Positions 39,586 to 49,793 of a DNA stretch of 64,000 bases are shown here, piece after piece. This DNA comes from Metabacillus malikii (GTDB taxonomy: Bacteria; Bacillota; Bacilli; Bacillales; Bacillaceae), in assembly GCF_030813355.1 (NCBI RefSeq), contig NZ_JAUSUD010000009.1, forward strand, positions 62,001 to 126,000. Direction: 5' to 3'. The notes under the pieces are model-generated. The model did no database searches and was not told the DNA's origin. It saw only the letters and a program-made list of their open reading frames with translations. Within the stretch, counting starts at the first letter, position 1; every line of letters starts with the position of its first letter. The position numbers and the translations under genes are program-made.

Positions 39586-40549
39586 ATTTTACCCCAAGTA
39601 ATTCATTTGTATAGGTTACTTGACCAATTTTTTTGAATTTATCATAGCGTTGATTAATTAACTCTTCACTTGACATATTACATAATGTTTTTAACGAACT
39701 TGCTAATACTTCTTCAATATATTGAGCTTGCTTTGTGACATCTTTATGTGCCCCACCTTTTACTTCAGGGATTATTTCGTCAACAACACCAAGCTGCTTT
39801 AAATCAGGAGCTGTAATTTTCATTGTTTCTGCCGCTTTCTTGGCTAAACCGGAATCTTTCCATAATAAAGCTGCTGCACCTTCAGGAGAAATAACTGAAT
39901 AGGTCGAGTTCTCTAACATGTGAATATAATTACCTACACCTAGCGCTAAAGCTCCACCACTTCCACCTTCACCAATAACGATACAGATAACTGGTACAGA
40001 TAGGCCTGCCATTTCGAAGAGGTTTTTGGCAATCGCTTCACTTTGACCACGTTCTTCTGCTGCTTTACCAGGATAGGCACCTTTCGTATCGATAAAGCAA
40101 ATAATTGGACGGTTAAATTTATCTGCTTGTTTCATCAAACGTAAAGCTTTACGATAACCTTCCGGATGTGGCATGCCAAAGTTTCTGCGAATATTCTCTT
40201 TCGTATCTTTTCCACGTTGATGTCCAATTACTGTAACAGGTATGTCTCGGAATTTCGCAATTCCACTAACAATGGCATCGTCATCACCATAATACCTGTC
40301 TCCATGACACTCGAAAAATTGTGTAAAAATACGTTCGATATAGTCTAAAGTAGATGGTCTGTTTGGATGTCTAGCAATTTGCACCCGGTCCCAAGGCTTT
40401 ATATTTGTATAAATCTCATTTTCTAGTTTTTCTAATCTAGATTCTAGCTTTTCGATTTCAGATGACAAATCGACATCTGAGCCTTTTGTAAATTCTTTAA
40501 GGTCACTAATTTTATTTCTTAATTCCACTACCGGTTTTTCAAATTCCAT
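39584..40549 (-). CDS. accA: Acetyl-CoA carboxylase carboxyltransferase alpha subunit
   Basis: With AccD transfers CO2 from biotin-BCCP to acetyl-CoA, giving malonyl-CoA. 321 residues from ATG 40549 ([14 protein letters not shown]); TAGGAG overlaps the accD stop, so the two are coupled. N-terminal coiled coil (about 5-45), then the crotonase-like fold with [20 protein letters not shown] and [20 protein letters not shown] (oxyanion glycines). Confidence 0.97.
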   Translation of the reverse strand: MEFEKPVVELRNKISDLKEFTKGSDVDLSSEIEKLESRLEKLENEIYTNIKPWDRVQIARHPNRPSTLDYIERIFTQFFECHGDRYYGDDDAIVSGIAKFRDIPVTVIGHQRGKDTKENIRRNFGMPHPEGYRKALRLMKQADKFNRPIICFIDTKGAYPGKAAEERGQSEAIAKNLFEMAGLSVPVICIVIGEGGSGGALALGVGNYIHMLENSTYSVISPEGAAALLWKDSGLAKKAAETMKITAPDLKQLGVVDEIIPEVKGGAHKDVTKQAQYIEEVLASSLKTLCNMSSEELINQRYDKFKKIGQVTYTNELLGVK

Positions 40550-40554
40550 TTCTC

Positions 40555-41433
40555 CTACCAAGTTATTTCACCTCCTGGTTGATGAATATCAAGGATATTA
40601 GTAAGTGTCTGTTTCATCTCTTGCCGATGAATGACCGCATCTAATTGACCATGTTTTAGTAAAAATTCTGCTGTTTGAAAATCCTCAGGAAGCTCCTCGC
40701 GTATCGTTTGTTCAATTATTCTTCGTCCAGCAAAACCGATTAGTGCTCCTGGTTCTGCAAAATTATAATCACCCAATGAGGCAAAAGATGCTGAGACTCC
40801 GCCTGTTGTCGGGTGCGTCATCACTGAAATAATTAACCCTTTATTATCACTGAACCGTTTTAATGCTGAACTAGTTTTTGCCATTTGCATGAGACTTAGT
40901 ACGCCTTCTTGCATCCTAGCGCCACCCGATGCTGTAAAGATAATAAATGGGAGGCCTTGTTCATCTGCCTTTTCAATTGCTCTCGTAATCTTTTCTCCTA
41001 CAACAGATCCCATGCTTCCCATTCTAAAACTAGCATCCATAATGGCAATTGAAGTTCTAAATCCATTGATTGAGCCTTCTCCTGTTATCACAGCTTCATT
41101 TTGCTTTGTCTTATAGCGGTCTTTTTCAAGCTTTTCCTCATAACCAGGAAATTGTAATGGATTTTCAGATACCATCTCTTTGTCATATTCAATAAAGCTG
41201 CCTTCATCAAATAAGCTTTTTACGCGCTCTTTTGCATTCATTTGATGATGGTAATCACAATTTATACAAACTTTTAAATTCTTATTAATTTCTTTTGTAT
41301 ACATGATTTTTTTACAGCTCGGACACTTTAAGACAATACCTTCTGGAACATCTTGTTTGGATTGTTCAGAAGGGATTTGCGCATATTTTTTCTTCTTAGG
41401 CTTTGCCGGTTTCGTAAATAAGTCTTTTAACAA
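40555..41433 (-). CDS. accD: Acetyl-CoA carboxylase carboxyltransferase beta subunit
   Basis: Partner of AccA. 292 residues starting at TTG 41433 with AAAGGAGAGG 7 nt upstream. N-terminal zinc finger with C37, C40, C56 and C59 (CPSC and CINC), then the crotonase fold with [20 protein letters not shown] and [18 protein letters not shown]. Upstream lies a degenerate copy of the operator seen at the malic enzyme gene (41722-41742), so control by the adjacent GntR protein is possible. Confidence 0.97.
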   Translation of the reverse strand: MLKDLFTKPAKPKKKKYAQIPSEQSKQDVPEGIVLKCPSCKKIMYTKEINKNLKVCINCDYHHQMNAKERVKSLFDEGSFIEYDKEMVSENPLQFPGYEEKLEKDRYKTKQNEAVITGEGSINGFRTSIAIMDASFRMGSMGSVVGEKITRAIEKADEQGLPFIIFTASGGARMQEGVLSLMQMAKTSSALKRFSDNKGLIISVMTHPTTGGVSASFASLGDYNFAEPGALIGFAGRRIIEQTIREELPEDFQTAEFLLKHGQLDAVIHRQEMKQTLTNILDIHQPGGEITW

Positions 41434-41660
41434 AATGTTACCTCTCCTTTACTGAAGCTGTTTCTTTTCAACTCTTTTTATTTAAGGCGGTTTCGAAAGT
41501 TATGATGTATATTTTTTCTATTGTTTTTGTTTCACTTTGCTCCAGTATTCATATTTACTAGTAGATTATTGTGCCTCCGAGTATGTCACGCATGAAAAAA
41601 GAGCCTCACAATATAGCAAGAATCAACTAAAAAAATAGTAGAGCACACAACATGAACTAA

Positions 41661-41681
41661 AATGACATATAAATTGTCATT
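41661..41681 (-). terminator. Weak hairpin downstream of the GntR gene
   Basis: AATGACA-TATAAAT-TGTCATT, 7-bp arms, followed on the minus strand by TTTAG. Could end the malic enzyme/GntR transcript or fold in an accD leader. Confidence 0.4.
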
Positions 41682-41721
41682 TAATAGTTTATTGCTAGTT
41701 ATTATCTTATTATCAACACCA

Positions 41722-41742
41722 AAAAGTGGTGAGCCCTTATTT
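41722..41742. promoter_or_regulatory. Degenerate GntR/FadR-like operator upstream of accDA
   Basis: AAAAGTGGTGAGCCCTTATTT matches the operator at 43706-43728 at 15 of the 21 core positions, with the left half intact. It lies about 290 nt before accD and 60 nt past the regulator gene. Inference only. Confidence 0.35.
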
Positions 41743-41801
41743 GTCGGTTAATCATACTGTAACGAATATCAGAAAGGGATGTTGTTGAAATTTGTCAATT
41801 T

Positions 41802-42428
41802 CTATTCGACATTTTCTTTTATTGAAATTGCAGCATATGCAGCAAATACTTCAGATTGTTTTCTCTCCAACAAAGAGGATACCAATTTGCTCATCTTTCC
41901 CTTATCTAGCGATTCTTCATTCATACTTCTTTTGGCTAATGTGACATACTCATTTAATACTGTCCAAATCCGGAAGAGGAGATGATTATTAGCTAGCTTA
42001 ACAAGCTCCTTCATAAATTCATATCTAGTAAAGGAGCCCTTCTTCATTTGTTTTTCTAAGTTTAGCAAGCTATTTTCATCGTAGTCTCTCATGATTAATT
42101 GGAGAGCATTATATTCTAGCATATTGTTCATCTCGACAACATCTTGTATTGCTTTTGTATTATCTAAAATAAAGGTCCCTAATAATTCAATTAATTGATG
42201 GTCTCTAAAATCCTTTAAAAAGGTACCTTCCCCTTTTCTAGTTTCAATCATCCCTAACAATTCCAATGCTCTTAGCGCTTCTCTAACCGATGACCTGCCA
42301 ACCTTAAGCTTTTCAGCAAATTCTCTTTCTGAAGGAATTTTATCGCCATAAGAGAGCTGATTTTCTGAAATATAGGATTTTATAAATTTGAGTATGCCAA
42401 CGTACACCTTTGACTTCTCATTAGTCAA
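41802..42428 (-). CDS. GntR family (FadR-like) transcriptional regulator
   Basis: 208 residues. N-terminal winged helix (about 10-75) with the GntR helix-turn-helix IPSEREFAEKLKVGRSSVRE and ALELLGMIETRKGEGTF wing. The helical C-terminal effector domain is about 130 residues and looks like the FadR/FCD class rather than the UTRA class. It follows the malic enzyme gene by 15 nt (one transcript), and the operator at that promoter has the FadR-type core GGTC-N-GACC, so autoregulation is likely. The effector may be an acyl-CoA or carboxylate; unknown. GTG or ATG start at 42428. Confidence 0.88.
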   Translation of the reverse strand: MTNEKSKVYVGILKFIKSYISENQLSYGDKIPSEREFAEKLKVGRSSVREALRALELLGMIETRKGEGTFLKDFRDHQLIELLGTFILDNTKAIQDVVEMNNMLEYNALQLIMRDYDENSLLNLEKQMKKGSFTRYEFMKELVKLANNHLLFRIWTVLNEYVTLAKRSMNEESLDKGKMSKLVSSLLERKQSEVFAAYAAISIKENVE

Positions 42429-42443
42429 GACAAATCACTCACT

Positions 42444-43673
42444 TTATTTAATAATTGCCATCTGCCTTGTTCTTTCCGCTACTTCCTCAGGATTAACGGT
42501 GATTCTCGCAACACCGGTTTCCATGGCTGCCTTGGCAACTGCTTTTGCAACTGCCGGGGCAACACGTGGGTCAAATGGTGCTGGAATTACATACTCAGAA
42601 CTAAGTTTTTCTTGGCTAACTAGGTCGGCAATTGCCTCTACAGCTGCTATTTTCATCATTTCATTAATATGTGTTGCTCTTACATCAAGTGCACCTCTAA
42701 ATATTCCAGGGAATGCTAATACATTATTTACTTGATTAGGGAAATCCGAACGGCCGGTCCCAATCACCTTTGCTCCTGCCTCTTTGGCATCTTGTGGCAT
42801 AATCTCAGGAACCGGGTTAGCCATCGCAAATATAATTGGGTCATCATTCATTTGTTTAACCATTTCTTTTGTCAATGCACCTTCAACAGACACACCAATA
42901 AAAACGTCCGCTCCTTCAATAACATCTGCAAGATTTCCTTGTTTCTGATCTCGGTTCGTAAACTTTGCCACCTGAGCTTTTACTTCGTTCATGCCTATTT
43001 GACGATTTTCGTAAATGGCACCTTTAGAATCACACATAATGATGTCCCGGACTCCGTATGTATATAACAATTTTATAATTGCAATGCCTGCTGCACCTGC
43101 TCCATTTGCTACAACACGGATACTTGACATAGACTTGCCGACTAATTTTAATGCATTTACAAGCCCCGCTACAGTTACAATGGCAGTACCGTGCTGATCA
43201 TCGTGAAAGATTGGTATATTTGTTTCCTTTTTTAAACGCTCTTCAATGATAAAGCAGTTAGGTGCTGCAATATCCTCAAGATTCACTCCACCAAAATTAG
43301 GACTTAATCGTTTGACAGTTTGAATAATTTCTTCGGTATCGGTAGTGTTTAGACAGAGCGGAAATGCATCTACGCCTGCAAAACTTTTAAATAGGACTGC
43401 TTTTCCTTCCATGACAGGCAATGCTGCCTCTGGACCAATATTACCTAATCCTAATACTGCTGTACCATCTGACACAACAGCTACCATATTACCTTTCATC
43501 GTATAATCATATACTTTATTTTTATCATCATAAATTTCTTTACAAGGCTCAGCTACACCTGGTGAATATGCAAGACTTAAATCATGTGCATTTCGAACTG
43601 GTATTTTTGATTTTGATTCCAATTTACCTTTGTTTACACGGTGGATATGCAATGCTTCTTCACGCAATGTCAT
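42444..43673 (-). CDS. ytsJ: Malic enzyme (YtsJ type)
   Basis: Oxidative decarboxylation of malate to pyruvate, giving NAD(P)H. 409 residues, matching B. subtilis YtsJ, the NADP-preferring main malic enzyme. N-terminal Tyr/Lys motif [15 protein letters not shown], metal site [27 protein letters not shown], and Rossmann [17 protein letters not shown]. First gene of a two-gene unit with the GntR regulator. Cofactor preference is taken from orthology. Confidence 0.95.
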   Translation of the reverse strand: MTLREEALHIHRVNKGKLESKSKIPVRNAHDLSLAYSPGVAEPCKEIYDDKNKVYDYTMKGNMVAVVSDGTAVLGLGNIGPEAALPVMEGKAVLFKSFAGVDAFPLCLNTTDTEEIIQTVKRLSPNFGGVNLEDIAAPNCFIIEERLKKETNIPIFHDDQHGTAIVTVAGLVNALKLVGKSMSSIRVVANGAGAAGIAIIKLLYTYGVRDIIMCDSKGAIYENRQIGMNEVKAQVAKFTNRDQKQGNLADVIEGADVFIGVSVEGALTKEMVKQMNDDPIIFAMANPVPEIMPQDAKEAGAKVIGTGRSDFPNQVNNVLAFPGIFRGALDVRATHINEMMKIAAVEAIADLVSQEKLSSEYVIPAPFDPRVAPAVAKAVAKAAMETGVARITVNPEEVAERTRQMAIIK

Positions 43674-43705
43674 TTTAACATCCCCTTACCTTGTAAAGTG
43701 ATAAC

Positions 43706-43728
43706 CAAAAGTGGTCTGACCACTTTTG
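43706..43728. promoter_or_regulatory. FadR-type operator at the malic enzyme promoter
   Basis: CAAAAGTGGTC-T-GACCACTTTTG, an exact 11-1-11 palindrome whose core GGTC-N-GACC is that of FadR-family operators. It lies just downstream of the -10 box, about 33-55 nt before the start codon, where bound regulator would block transcription. Confidence 0.85.
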
Positions 43729-43739
43729 ATCATTTTTTA

Positions 43740-43767
43740 ATAATAACATAATTCATTGTTTTGTAAA
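43740..43767 (-). promoter_or_regulatory. Candidate SigA promoter of ytsJ-gntR
   Basis: Minus strand: TTTACA (43767-43762), 16-nt spacer, TATTAT (43745-43740). The operator begins about 12 nt downstream. Confidence 0.55.
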
Positions 43768-43798
43768 GTATGCTTTAAAATGAGATTATAGTAGTTTT

Positions 43799-46700
43799 TT
43801 ATCGATTTTTATCTGCTGTCTCACGTAGGACTACATTCCTATCTCCGAGTAGTTTACATAAGCTTTTTATACATTCAGCTGTTGGCGTTATGAAAAATTC
43901 GGATGGTAAAAGGACAGTCTTTTTTTCTGTATCGTAATACAAATAAACAGGTGTTTCACCTTTATATCTTTTCAATAAATCCTTCATTTGGACAAAATGA
44001 GCAGACTGTAACGAATCTTCAATTTTTAAAAATATTTCTTGTTTTTTCGCCTTATTTTCAAGTTCTTCTCCCCGTCGGATTGATTGAACGATTAGTTGAA
44101 TTTTCCCTTGCCGTTTCTCAACCTTTCCGGAAAATAGTAAAATAGAACCAATTTCAATACTTTCACTTGCCTTCGCATATACTTGAGGGAATAATACTGC
44201 ATCTACATCACCTGTTTCATCCCCTAAAATTAAAAATGCCATCGCATCTCCTTTTTTCGTTCTAATTGTCCGCTTTTGAACAACCATTGCACCGATTAAA
44301 ACTTTTTTATCATGGTACTGTGTTAGTTGGTCAGCTAATACTGCACCATTGTACTGAAAGGTGTCTCGGTAAAGTTCCACAGGGTGGCTGGAAAAGTAAA
44401 AGCCTAATGCTTCTTTTTCATATTTCAACTTTTCCTCAATTTTGAAAGGTTCAACCTCAATGTACTTTGGTTTAATTGAATATTCATCATCAATAAACAG
44501 GTCAAATTGATTTTCGCTGTCTGGTGTCAATAGTTCTGCATGTTCAATCGCGACATCCAAGCTCGCTAATAATATTGCCCGATCAACCGCAAATTCATCA
44601 AATGCTCCCGAAAATACCAACTGTTCCATAATTCTACGATTAACTACTTTCATTGAAACCCGTATACAAAAATCAAATAAATCAGTATATCTTTTTACTT
44701 TTCTACCGTGGAAGATTTCTTTAATTGCAACTACACCAACATTTTTAATCGCAGCCAAACTATAGCGAATACAGCCTTTTTCAATTAGAAATGGAAAGGC
44801 ACTATCATTAATAGAAGGTGGTAGCAACACTAATCCCATTTGCTTCGCTTCACGAATATAACTAGCAATTTTTTCATCGTTGCCAATAACACTTGTTAAA
44901 AGTGCGGCCATAAAGTAAAGCGGGTAATTTGCTTTAAGGTATGCGAGCTGATAAGCAATCATGCTATAAGCGACAGCATGACTTCTGTTAAATCCGTAAT
45001 TTGCAAATTTTACAATTAAATCATAAATATCATTAGAAATTTGTTCATCATAGCCATTTGCAATACAGCCCTTTACGAAATGTTGACGTTCTTTATCTAA
45101 AATATCCTTTTTCTTCTTTCCTACCGCTCTTCTTAGTAAGTCTGCTTCACCGAGTGTAAAGCCTGCAATTTTCGAGGCGATTTCCATTATTTGCTCTTGA
45201 TAGACGATTACACCAAAAGTCGTTTCAAGGATGGGCTTTAAATCAGGATGAAGATAAGCTATTACACTTCGTTTATGCTTTCGTTCGATAAAACTTGGGA
45301 TATTTTCCATTGGACCTGGGCGATACAATGCGTTCACCGCGACAATGTCTTCTAATGTTGTTGGTTTCAGACGTTTTAATACACTTCTCATTCCTTCTGA
45401 TTCCAATTGAAAAATCCCTGTTGTATCACCTTTAGCTAGAAGTTCAAAGGTTTTTTTATTTTCATAAGGTATACCCGCTAAATCAATTTTGCGTCCTTCT
45501 TCACGCTCCACTAATTTTTTAATATTGTCTAATAATGATAAATTTCTTAAACCTAGAAAATCCATTTTTAATAAGCCTAAATCCTCTAAATAATCCATCG
45601 AAAATTGTGTTAAATAAACATCTTGTTGACCGTTTTGTATCGGAACTATATTTGTTAATGGCTGACTACTTAAGACTACGCCTGCAGCATGTGTTGAAGT
45701 ATGTCTCGGTAATCCTTCAATCTTTATTGCAATCTCAATAATCTTTTTATATAACTCATTTTCATTGATAAGCTTTTGAAGTGTTTGAGATTGATTAATC
45801 GCTGCTTGTAACGTAGTTCCCGGCTTTGAAGGGATTTGTTTTGAGAGAATGTCAGTTTCCTTTGGAGATGCTCCTAGCACACGCCCGACGTCTCGTATTG
45901 CTCCTTTTGCAGCTAGGGTACCAAACGTAATAATTTGGGCAACATGTAACTTCCCATATTTTTCAGCTACATATTGTATCATTTCATCACGTCGTGTATC
46001 AGGGAAGTCAATATCGATATCAGGCATTGAAATTCGCTCAGGATTTAAAAACCGTTCAAATAAAAGTCTGTGCTTAATCGGGTCTACCCCGGTTATATTT
46101 AACACATAGGCAACAAGTGACCCAGCTGCCGATCCTCGACCAGGGCCAGTTAAAATATTGTGCTCATGTGCATACTTCATAAAATCCCAGACAATTAAAA
46201 AATAATCACTAAAATTCATTCTCTTTATGACATCTAGTTCATACAAAAGTCTGTCAATATAAACTTGATTTGGTGTTTCAAACTGTTCTCGTAAGCCCTT
46301 GATACAAAGTTGTTCTAAATATTCATCAGCCGGCTCATTATTAGGCGTTGGATATTTTGGTAACTGTGTAAGTCCCAGGTTTAAATCCACTTGACACCTA
46401 TCTGCAATTTTTAATGTATTTTCTAAAGCATCTGGTAATTGTTCAAACGTTTTGACCATCTCATGGGGTGTCGTCAAATAATCTTCCTTGTTTGAATGTA
46501 AATCAATGTGGTCATCTGAAAATTTTTCGCCATTTTTTATCGCGAGTAAGCTTTTGTAAGCAAGTAAATCTTCTTTTTCTATATATGAAACGTGATGCAC
46601 CGCTACTATTGGCACATCAAGCTGCTGTCCTAAATTAACGAATCCCGTACTAAGCGAATTGCCTTCACTTACCCAATTACTATGAATCCCTAGAAAAAAG

Positions 46701-47182
46701 GAGTTTTGCCCAAATATTGATTCATACTTTTTAATTAGTAGCTTTGCTTCATCGACTCTACCGTCTGCTACACATTGTTCAAGTTCACCAGTTTGACCAG
46801 ATGTAAATGCGATAAGTCCTCTGCTATAACTTTTTAACCATCTCTCTGGTAATCCTTGCGGTGATTTCGTTTGTATTGCACTGCTAATTTTCACTAAGTT
46901 TTGATAGCCTTCATTCGTTTCTGCTAGAAGGACAAGTGGTGTCACAACTGAAGTTTCGTTCGCCTCATCTGCAATAACTTCAACTTTTAGTCCAATTATT
47001 GGTTTTATATCGTGCTGCTTACACAGTTTGTAAAACTCAACTGTCCCGTACATGACATTTTCATCTGTTAGAGCTAAAGACTGATAATTCATCTGTTTTG
47101 CTTTCTTAACAAGCTTTTCTAATTTAGCTGCACTTGATAAAAGACTATATGCACTTTTAACCTGTAGATGTACAAATGGCAA
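43799..47182 (-). CDS. dnaE: DNA polymerase III alpha subunit DnaE
   Basis: Second replicative polymerase of Firmicutes, extending RNA primers before PolC takes over. 1127 residues (B. subtilis 1115). N-terminal PHP domain (about 1-220, MPFVHLQVKSAYSLL), polymerase palm with catalytic acids in MPDIDIDFPDTRRDEM, fingers with ALYRPGPMENIPSFIERK, helix-hairpin-helix about 840-900, and OB fold (VLIGAMVVQKRTIRTKKGD). TTG start 47182 with AAAGGAGGGG 6 nt upstream. The gene lies between ytsJ and ytrH as in B. subtilis. Confidence 0.97.
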   Translation of the reverse strand: MPFVHLQVKSAYSLLSSAAKLEKLVKKAKQMNYQSLALTDENVMYGTVEFYKLCKQHDIKPIIGLKVEVIADEANETSVVTPLVLLAETNEGYQNLVKISSAIQTKSPQGLPERWLKSYSRGLIAFTSGQTGELEQCVADGRVDEAKLLIKKYESIFGQNSFFLGIHSNWVSEGNSLSTGFVNLGQQLDVPIVAVHHVSYIEKEDLLAYKSLLAIKNGEKFSDDHIDLHSNKEDYLTTPHEMVKTFEQLPDALENTLKIADRCQVDLNLGLTQLPKYPTPNNEPADEYLEQLCIKGLREQFETPNQVYIDRLLYELDVIKRMNFSDYFLIVWDFMKYAHEHNILTGPGRGSAAGSLVAYVLNITGVDPIKHRLLFERFLNPERISMPDIDIDFPDTRRDEMIQYVAEKYGKLHVAQIITFGTLAAKGAIRDVGRVLGASPKETDILSKQIPSKPGTTLQAAINQSQTLQKLINENELYKKIIEIAIKIEGLPRHTSTHAAGVVLSSQPLTNIVPIQNGQQDVYLTQFSMDYLEDLGLLKMDFLGLRNLSLLDNIKKLVEREEGRKIDLAGIPYENKKTFELLAKGDTTGIFQLESEGMRSVLKRLKPTTLEDIVAVNALYRPGPMENIPSFIERKHKRSVIAYLHPDLKPILETTFGVIVYQEQIMEIASKIAGFTLGEADLLRRAVGKKKKDILDKERQHFVKGCIANGYDEQISNDIYDLIVKFANYGFNRSHAVAYSMIAYQLAYLKANYPLYFMAALLTSVIGNDEKIASYIREAKQMGLVLLPPSINDSAFPFLIEKGCIRYSLAAIKNVGVVAIKEIFHGRKVKRYTDLFDFCIRVSMKVVNRRIMEQLVFSGAFDEFAVDRAILLASLDVAIEHAELLTPDSENQFDLFIDDEYSIKPKYIEVEPFKIEEKLKYEKEALGFYFSSHPVELYRDTFQYNGAVLADQLTQYHDKKVLIGAMVVQKRTIRTKKGDAMAFLILGDETGDVDAVLFPQVYAKASESIEIGSILLFSGKVEKRQGKIQLIVQSIRRGEELENKAKKQEIFLKIEDSLQSAHFVQMKDLLKRYKGETPVYLYYDTEKKTVLLPSEFFITPTAECIKSLCKLLGDRNVVLRETADKNR

Positions 47183-47354
47183 AACAATCCCCTCCTTTCT
47201 GTTTTCTAATCTATCTTCATTATAAACGACAAGTCCTATCTGACAAATAAATCAGAATCGCACTCTAATTTAAACAAATTTCTGTTAATTCACTAATTAA
47301 AAAACATACTTGAAAAAGGTCGTCCATATACATGATAATAGGAGGTTGATTCGT

Positions 47355-47690
47355 ATGAACAACGAAGCCTTTTTCCCGGCTTTTATACATAGTTATTTCA
47401 TCGCATTAGGTGTATTGTTAGGTGGTACTCTAATTGGAGCGATCGGTGCCTTTTTAGCAGGTGAACCACCATTATCGAAAATGTATGATTTTGCTAATCA
47501 ATTAAAAATATGGGCACTAGTAGCTGCAATCGGCGGTACTTTTGATGCTTTTTACAGCTTTGAACGGGGAATTTTACAAGGTGAGACGAGAGATATTGTC
47601 AAACAAGTATTATTGATTATCTCTGGTATGGGCGGTGCACAAACTGGCTGGGTTATTATATATTGGTTAACACAGGAGCATATTTCATGA
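47355..47690 (+). CDS. ytrH: Sporulation membrane protein YtrH
   Basis: 111 residues from ATG 47355 (MNNEAFFPAFIHSYF) with AGGAGG 8 nt upstream. Three hydrophobic segments (about 8-35, 52-68, 85-107), Gly-rich. In B. subtilis YtrH and YtrI are mother-cell (SigE) proteins needed for efficient sporulation. A CATATACAT block at 47325-47333 resembles a SigE -10, but the -35 is not convincing. Coupled to ytrI by an ATGA overlap. Confidence 0.9.
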   Translation: MNNEAFFPAFIHSYFIALGVLLGGTLIGAIGAFLAGEPPLSKMYDFANQLKIWALVAAIGGTFDAFYSFERGILQGETRDIVKQVLLIISGMGGAQTGWVIIYWLTQEHIS

Positions 47691-48187
47691 GAATACCACC
47701 ATATTATCATCAGCCTACATGGCAACGTTTCTTCGCAGGTGTAGCAATTGGTGCTGTTATCAGTTGGTTAGTTTTCTTATTTATTTACGGTGTTTTGCAG
47801 GAAAAACATCGGACAATCATCGAAAAGCAAAAGCTAACGATTGAAGAATTGGAAAAAGATATACAAATCTATCAAGAAGAGTACGCTAAAATAAACAAAG
47901 AGGCTCAAGAAAAAGTTACGATTCAATCAATTGATGTTCATTTAAGCAATGGTGATAAATTTCAATTTAAAGAATTTAAAATTCAACAAATAGAAAATAA
48001 AATAAAAGACGATTTAGCAGACTTAGTTGCGAAAGATATGCAAAGTGTCTATACGAACCATAAATTAATCGAGAGAATGATAGAAAACCAGTCTATACCC
48101 ATTGATGGCAAGGAATACAAACTGAAAATGACGAAATTCATGTTATATACAACGATATATATTGAAATGGAGATTTCTCTGAGGTAA
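47687..48187 (+). CDS. ytrI: Sporulation membrane protein YtrI
   Basis: 166 residues from ATG 47687, overlapping the ytrH stop by 4 nt, with CAGGAG upstream. Short N-terminus (MRIPPYYHQPTWQRF), one membrane helix (about 18-38), coiled coil (about 45-82, KQKLTIEELEKDIQIYQEEY), then a C-terminal alpha/beta domain. Bitopic, probably with the C-terminal part outside the cytosol of the mother cell. Partner of YtrH in sporulation. Confidence 0.9.
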   Translation: MRIPPYYHQPTWQRFFAGVAIGAVISWLVFLFIYGVLQEKHRTIIEKQKLTIEELEKDIQIYQEEYAKINKEAQEKVTIQSIDVHLSNGDKFQFKEFKIQQIENKIKDDLADLVAKDMQSVYTNHKLIERMIENQSIPIDGKEYKLKMTKFMLYTTIYIEMEISLR

Positions 48188-48260
48188 TGACTTCTATTTT
48201 CTAACGTTTTGCTAAACATTCTATAATAGATTTCTATGACGTTATAAAATCATTCATTAT

Positions 48261-48560
48261 CTGTTGTTTAAGAGTGTGGCATTTTTTGTACTAACTTTAT
48301 AAGTGTTAATTGGAGCTGAATGTGAAGACTCCTGCAGTCGTAACGCCGAGGAGTTCGAAAATCGGTGGCTGCTTGCCTATCAATGTACAAACCCAGTCGC
48401 ATCAATTTAGGAATCACGATAATCCACATGGCAAATCGCTGATGACTTATCGTAGGAAGATAGCCTGAAGTTTGCCTATTCGTGTAGATAGCTATGATGC
48501 TCACCGTACTCGTGCTGTAAACAACCACGGGGAATGGTTTATTAGTAAATTGTATAAGCA
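48261..48560. repeat. Dispersed intergenic element, copy 5 (degenerate, with inserted block)
   Basis: Starts CTGTTGTTTAAGAGTGTGGC, has GGAGCTGAATGTGAAGACTC in the middle, GGCTGCTTGCCTATCAATGT (48367-48386) like copy 3, and then GGCAAATCGCTGATGACTTA plus TCGTAGGAAGA (48430-48460), a block also found at 56862. Open frames through it are not credible genes. Confidence 0.55.
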
Positions 48561-48585
48561 TCAATATCTTACGAAAGCAGTGAAT

Positions 48586-48615
48586 AAAAGGACCGGCACC
48601 AATACCGCTCCTTTT
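48586..48615 (-). terminator. Terminator of nrnA
   Basis: Minus strand: AAAAGGAGCGGTATTGGTGC then CGGTCCTTTT and ATTC. Imperfect 10-bp stem next to the nrnA stop. Confidence 0.6.
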
Positions 48616-48620
48616 GTCTA

Positions 48621-49562
48621 CTATAATTTCGCTTGACATAATTCCTCTAAATCTTTAATCACTTGTTTCGATTCTTCCCAGCTATAAATGGAAGCACCTG
48701 ATGCTAACGGATGTCCGCCACCATTATATTTTTTAGCAAGTTGATTAATCACAATATCTCTAGACCGTAATCTAACTCGAATTTGGTCGTTTTCCTCAAC
48801 AAAGAATACCCAGGCTCTGACTCCTTCAATATTACCTAATATACTAACAAGCTGCGATGCTTCAGATGGGGTTACTTCATATTCATCAAGAATTTCTTTT
48901 GATATATTCATTGATGCTGCACCAGACGAAGACAAGCTGAAATTTTGTAGAACATAACCACTTAATTTAGCTACATTTCGTTTTGTTTTGTATAACTCAT
49001 CATAAAGTGGAACGAAATCAATTCCTTCAGATATTAATGCGCTAGCATAACGGAATGTCTTTTCAGTAGTGCTTGGGAACAAAAATCTGCCAGTGTCACC
49101 AACAATGCCTGCATATAATAGCTTTGCAGCCTTTTTCGATAATGTAAGGCCTTGGTCTTTACCTTCTAAGTAAAATTCATAAATCATTTCACTCGTTGCA
49201 CTTGCAGATGTGTCGACCCATAAAATATCACCATATTGATCCTCATTAGGGTGGTGGTCTATTTTAATTAATCGCTTTCCTGTATTGTATCGTTGGTCAC
49301 TAACCCTTGCCTGATTTGCTGTATCACACACAATCACAAGCGCGTCGTTATATGTATCATCTTCAACCTTATCCATTTTATACAAGAACTCCAATGATGG
49401 CTCACTTTCACCTACTACATAGATGGTCTTATCCGGAAAAGAGGCTTTTAGTAATTCTGCTAATCCACATTGGGAACCATATGCGTCAGGGTCTGGTCTA
49501 ACATGTCTGTGAATGATAATCGTTTCATATGCTTTTATTTCATCTAAAATGAGTTGTTTCAT
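48621..49562 (-). CDS. nrnA: DHH/DHHA1 oligoribonuclease and pAp phosphatase NrnA
   Basis: Degrades 2-5 nt RNAs and 3'-phosphoadenosine 5'-phosphate. 313 residues (B. subtilis YtqI 313). Mn-binding acids in HRHVRPDPDAYGSQCGL (about 19-35), VIVCDTANQAR, the DHH motif KIDHHPNED (about 100-108), and D in IVGDTGRFLF. The C-terminal DHHA1 domain ends with KKYNGGGHPLASGA. ATG 49562 with AGGAG upstream. Confidence 0.95.
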   Translation of the reverse strand: MKQLILDEIKAYETIIIHRHVRPDPDAYGSQCGLAELLKASFPDKTIYVVGESEPSLEFLYKMDKVEDDTYNDALVIVCDTANQARVSDQRYNTGKRLIKIDHHPNEDQYGDILWVDTSASATSEMIYEFYLEGKDQGLTLSKKAAKLLYAGIVGDTGRFLFPSTTEKTFRYASALISEGIDFVPLYDELYKTKRNVAKLSGYVLQNFSLSSSGAASMNISKEILDEYEVTPSEASQLVSILGNIEGVRAWVFFVEENDQIRVRLRSRDIVINQLAKKYNGGGHPLASGASIYSWEESKQVIKDLEELCQAKL

Positions 49563-49793
49563 ATGTATCTCCTTTATGCTCTTTATATGTATTAAAACAC
49601 AAATTATTTAAAAATGGAACCTTACTGCAGTATCGTTTTTACAGTGATAAACCATGTACGATGAACGTTTTTTGATATGATTCATTTACCATCACATAAC
49701 GAAATTATTACCTGATGCTGCAATATATTTTTTCATTAAGACATGTTAAAATCATAAAGTACATACACTATACATATATCCGGAGGTTTATCG

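Noticed and set aside
48268-48639. 123-aa minus-strand frame
   Set aside because: Runs through the degenerate dispersed repeat and the nrnA terminator and into the nrnA 3' end; no ribosome site or homology.
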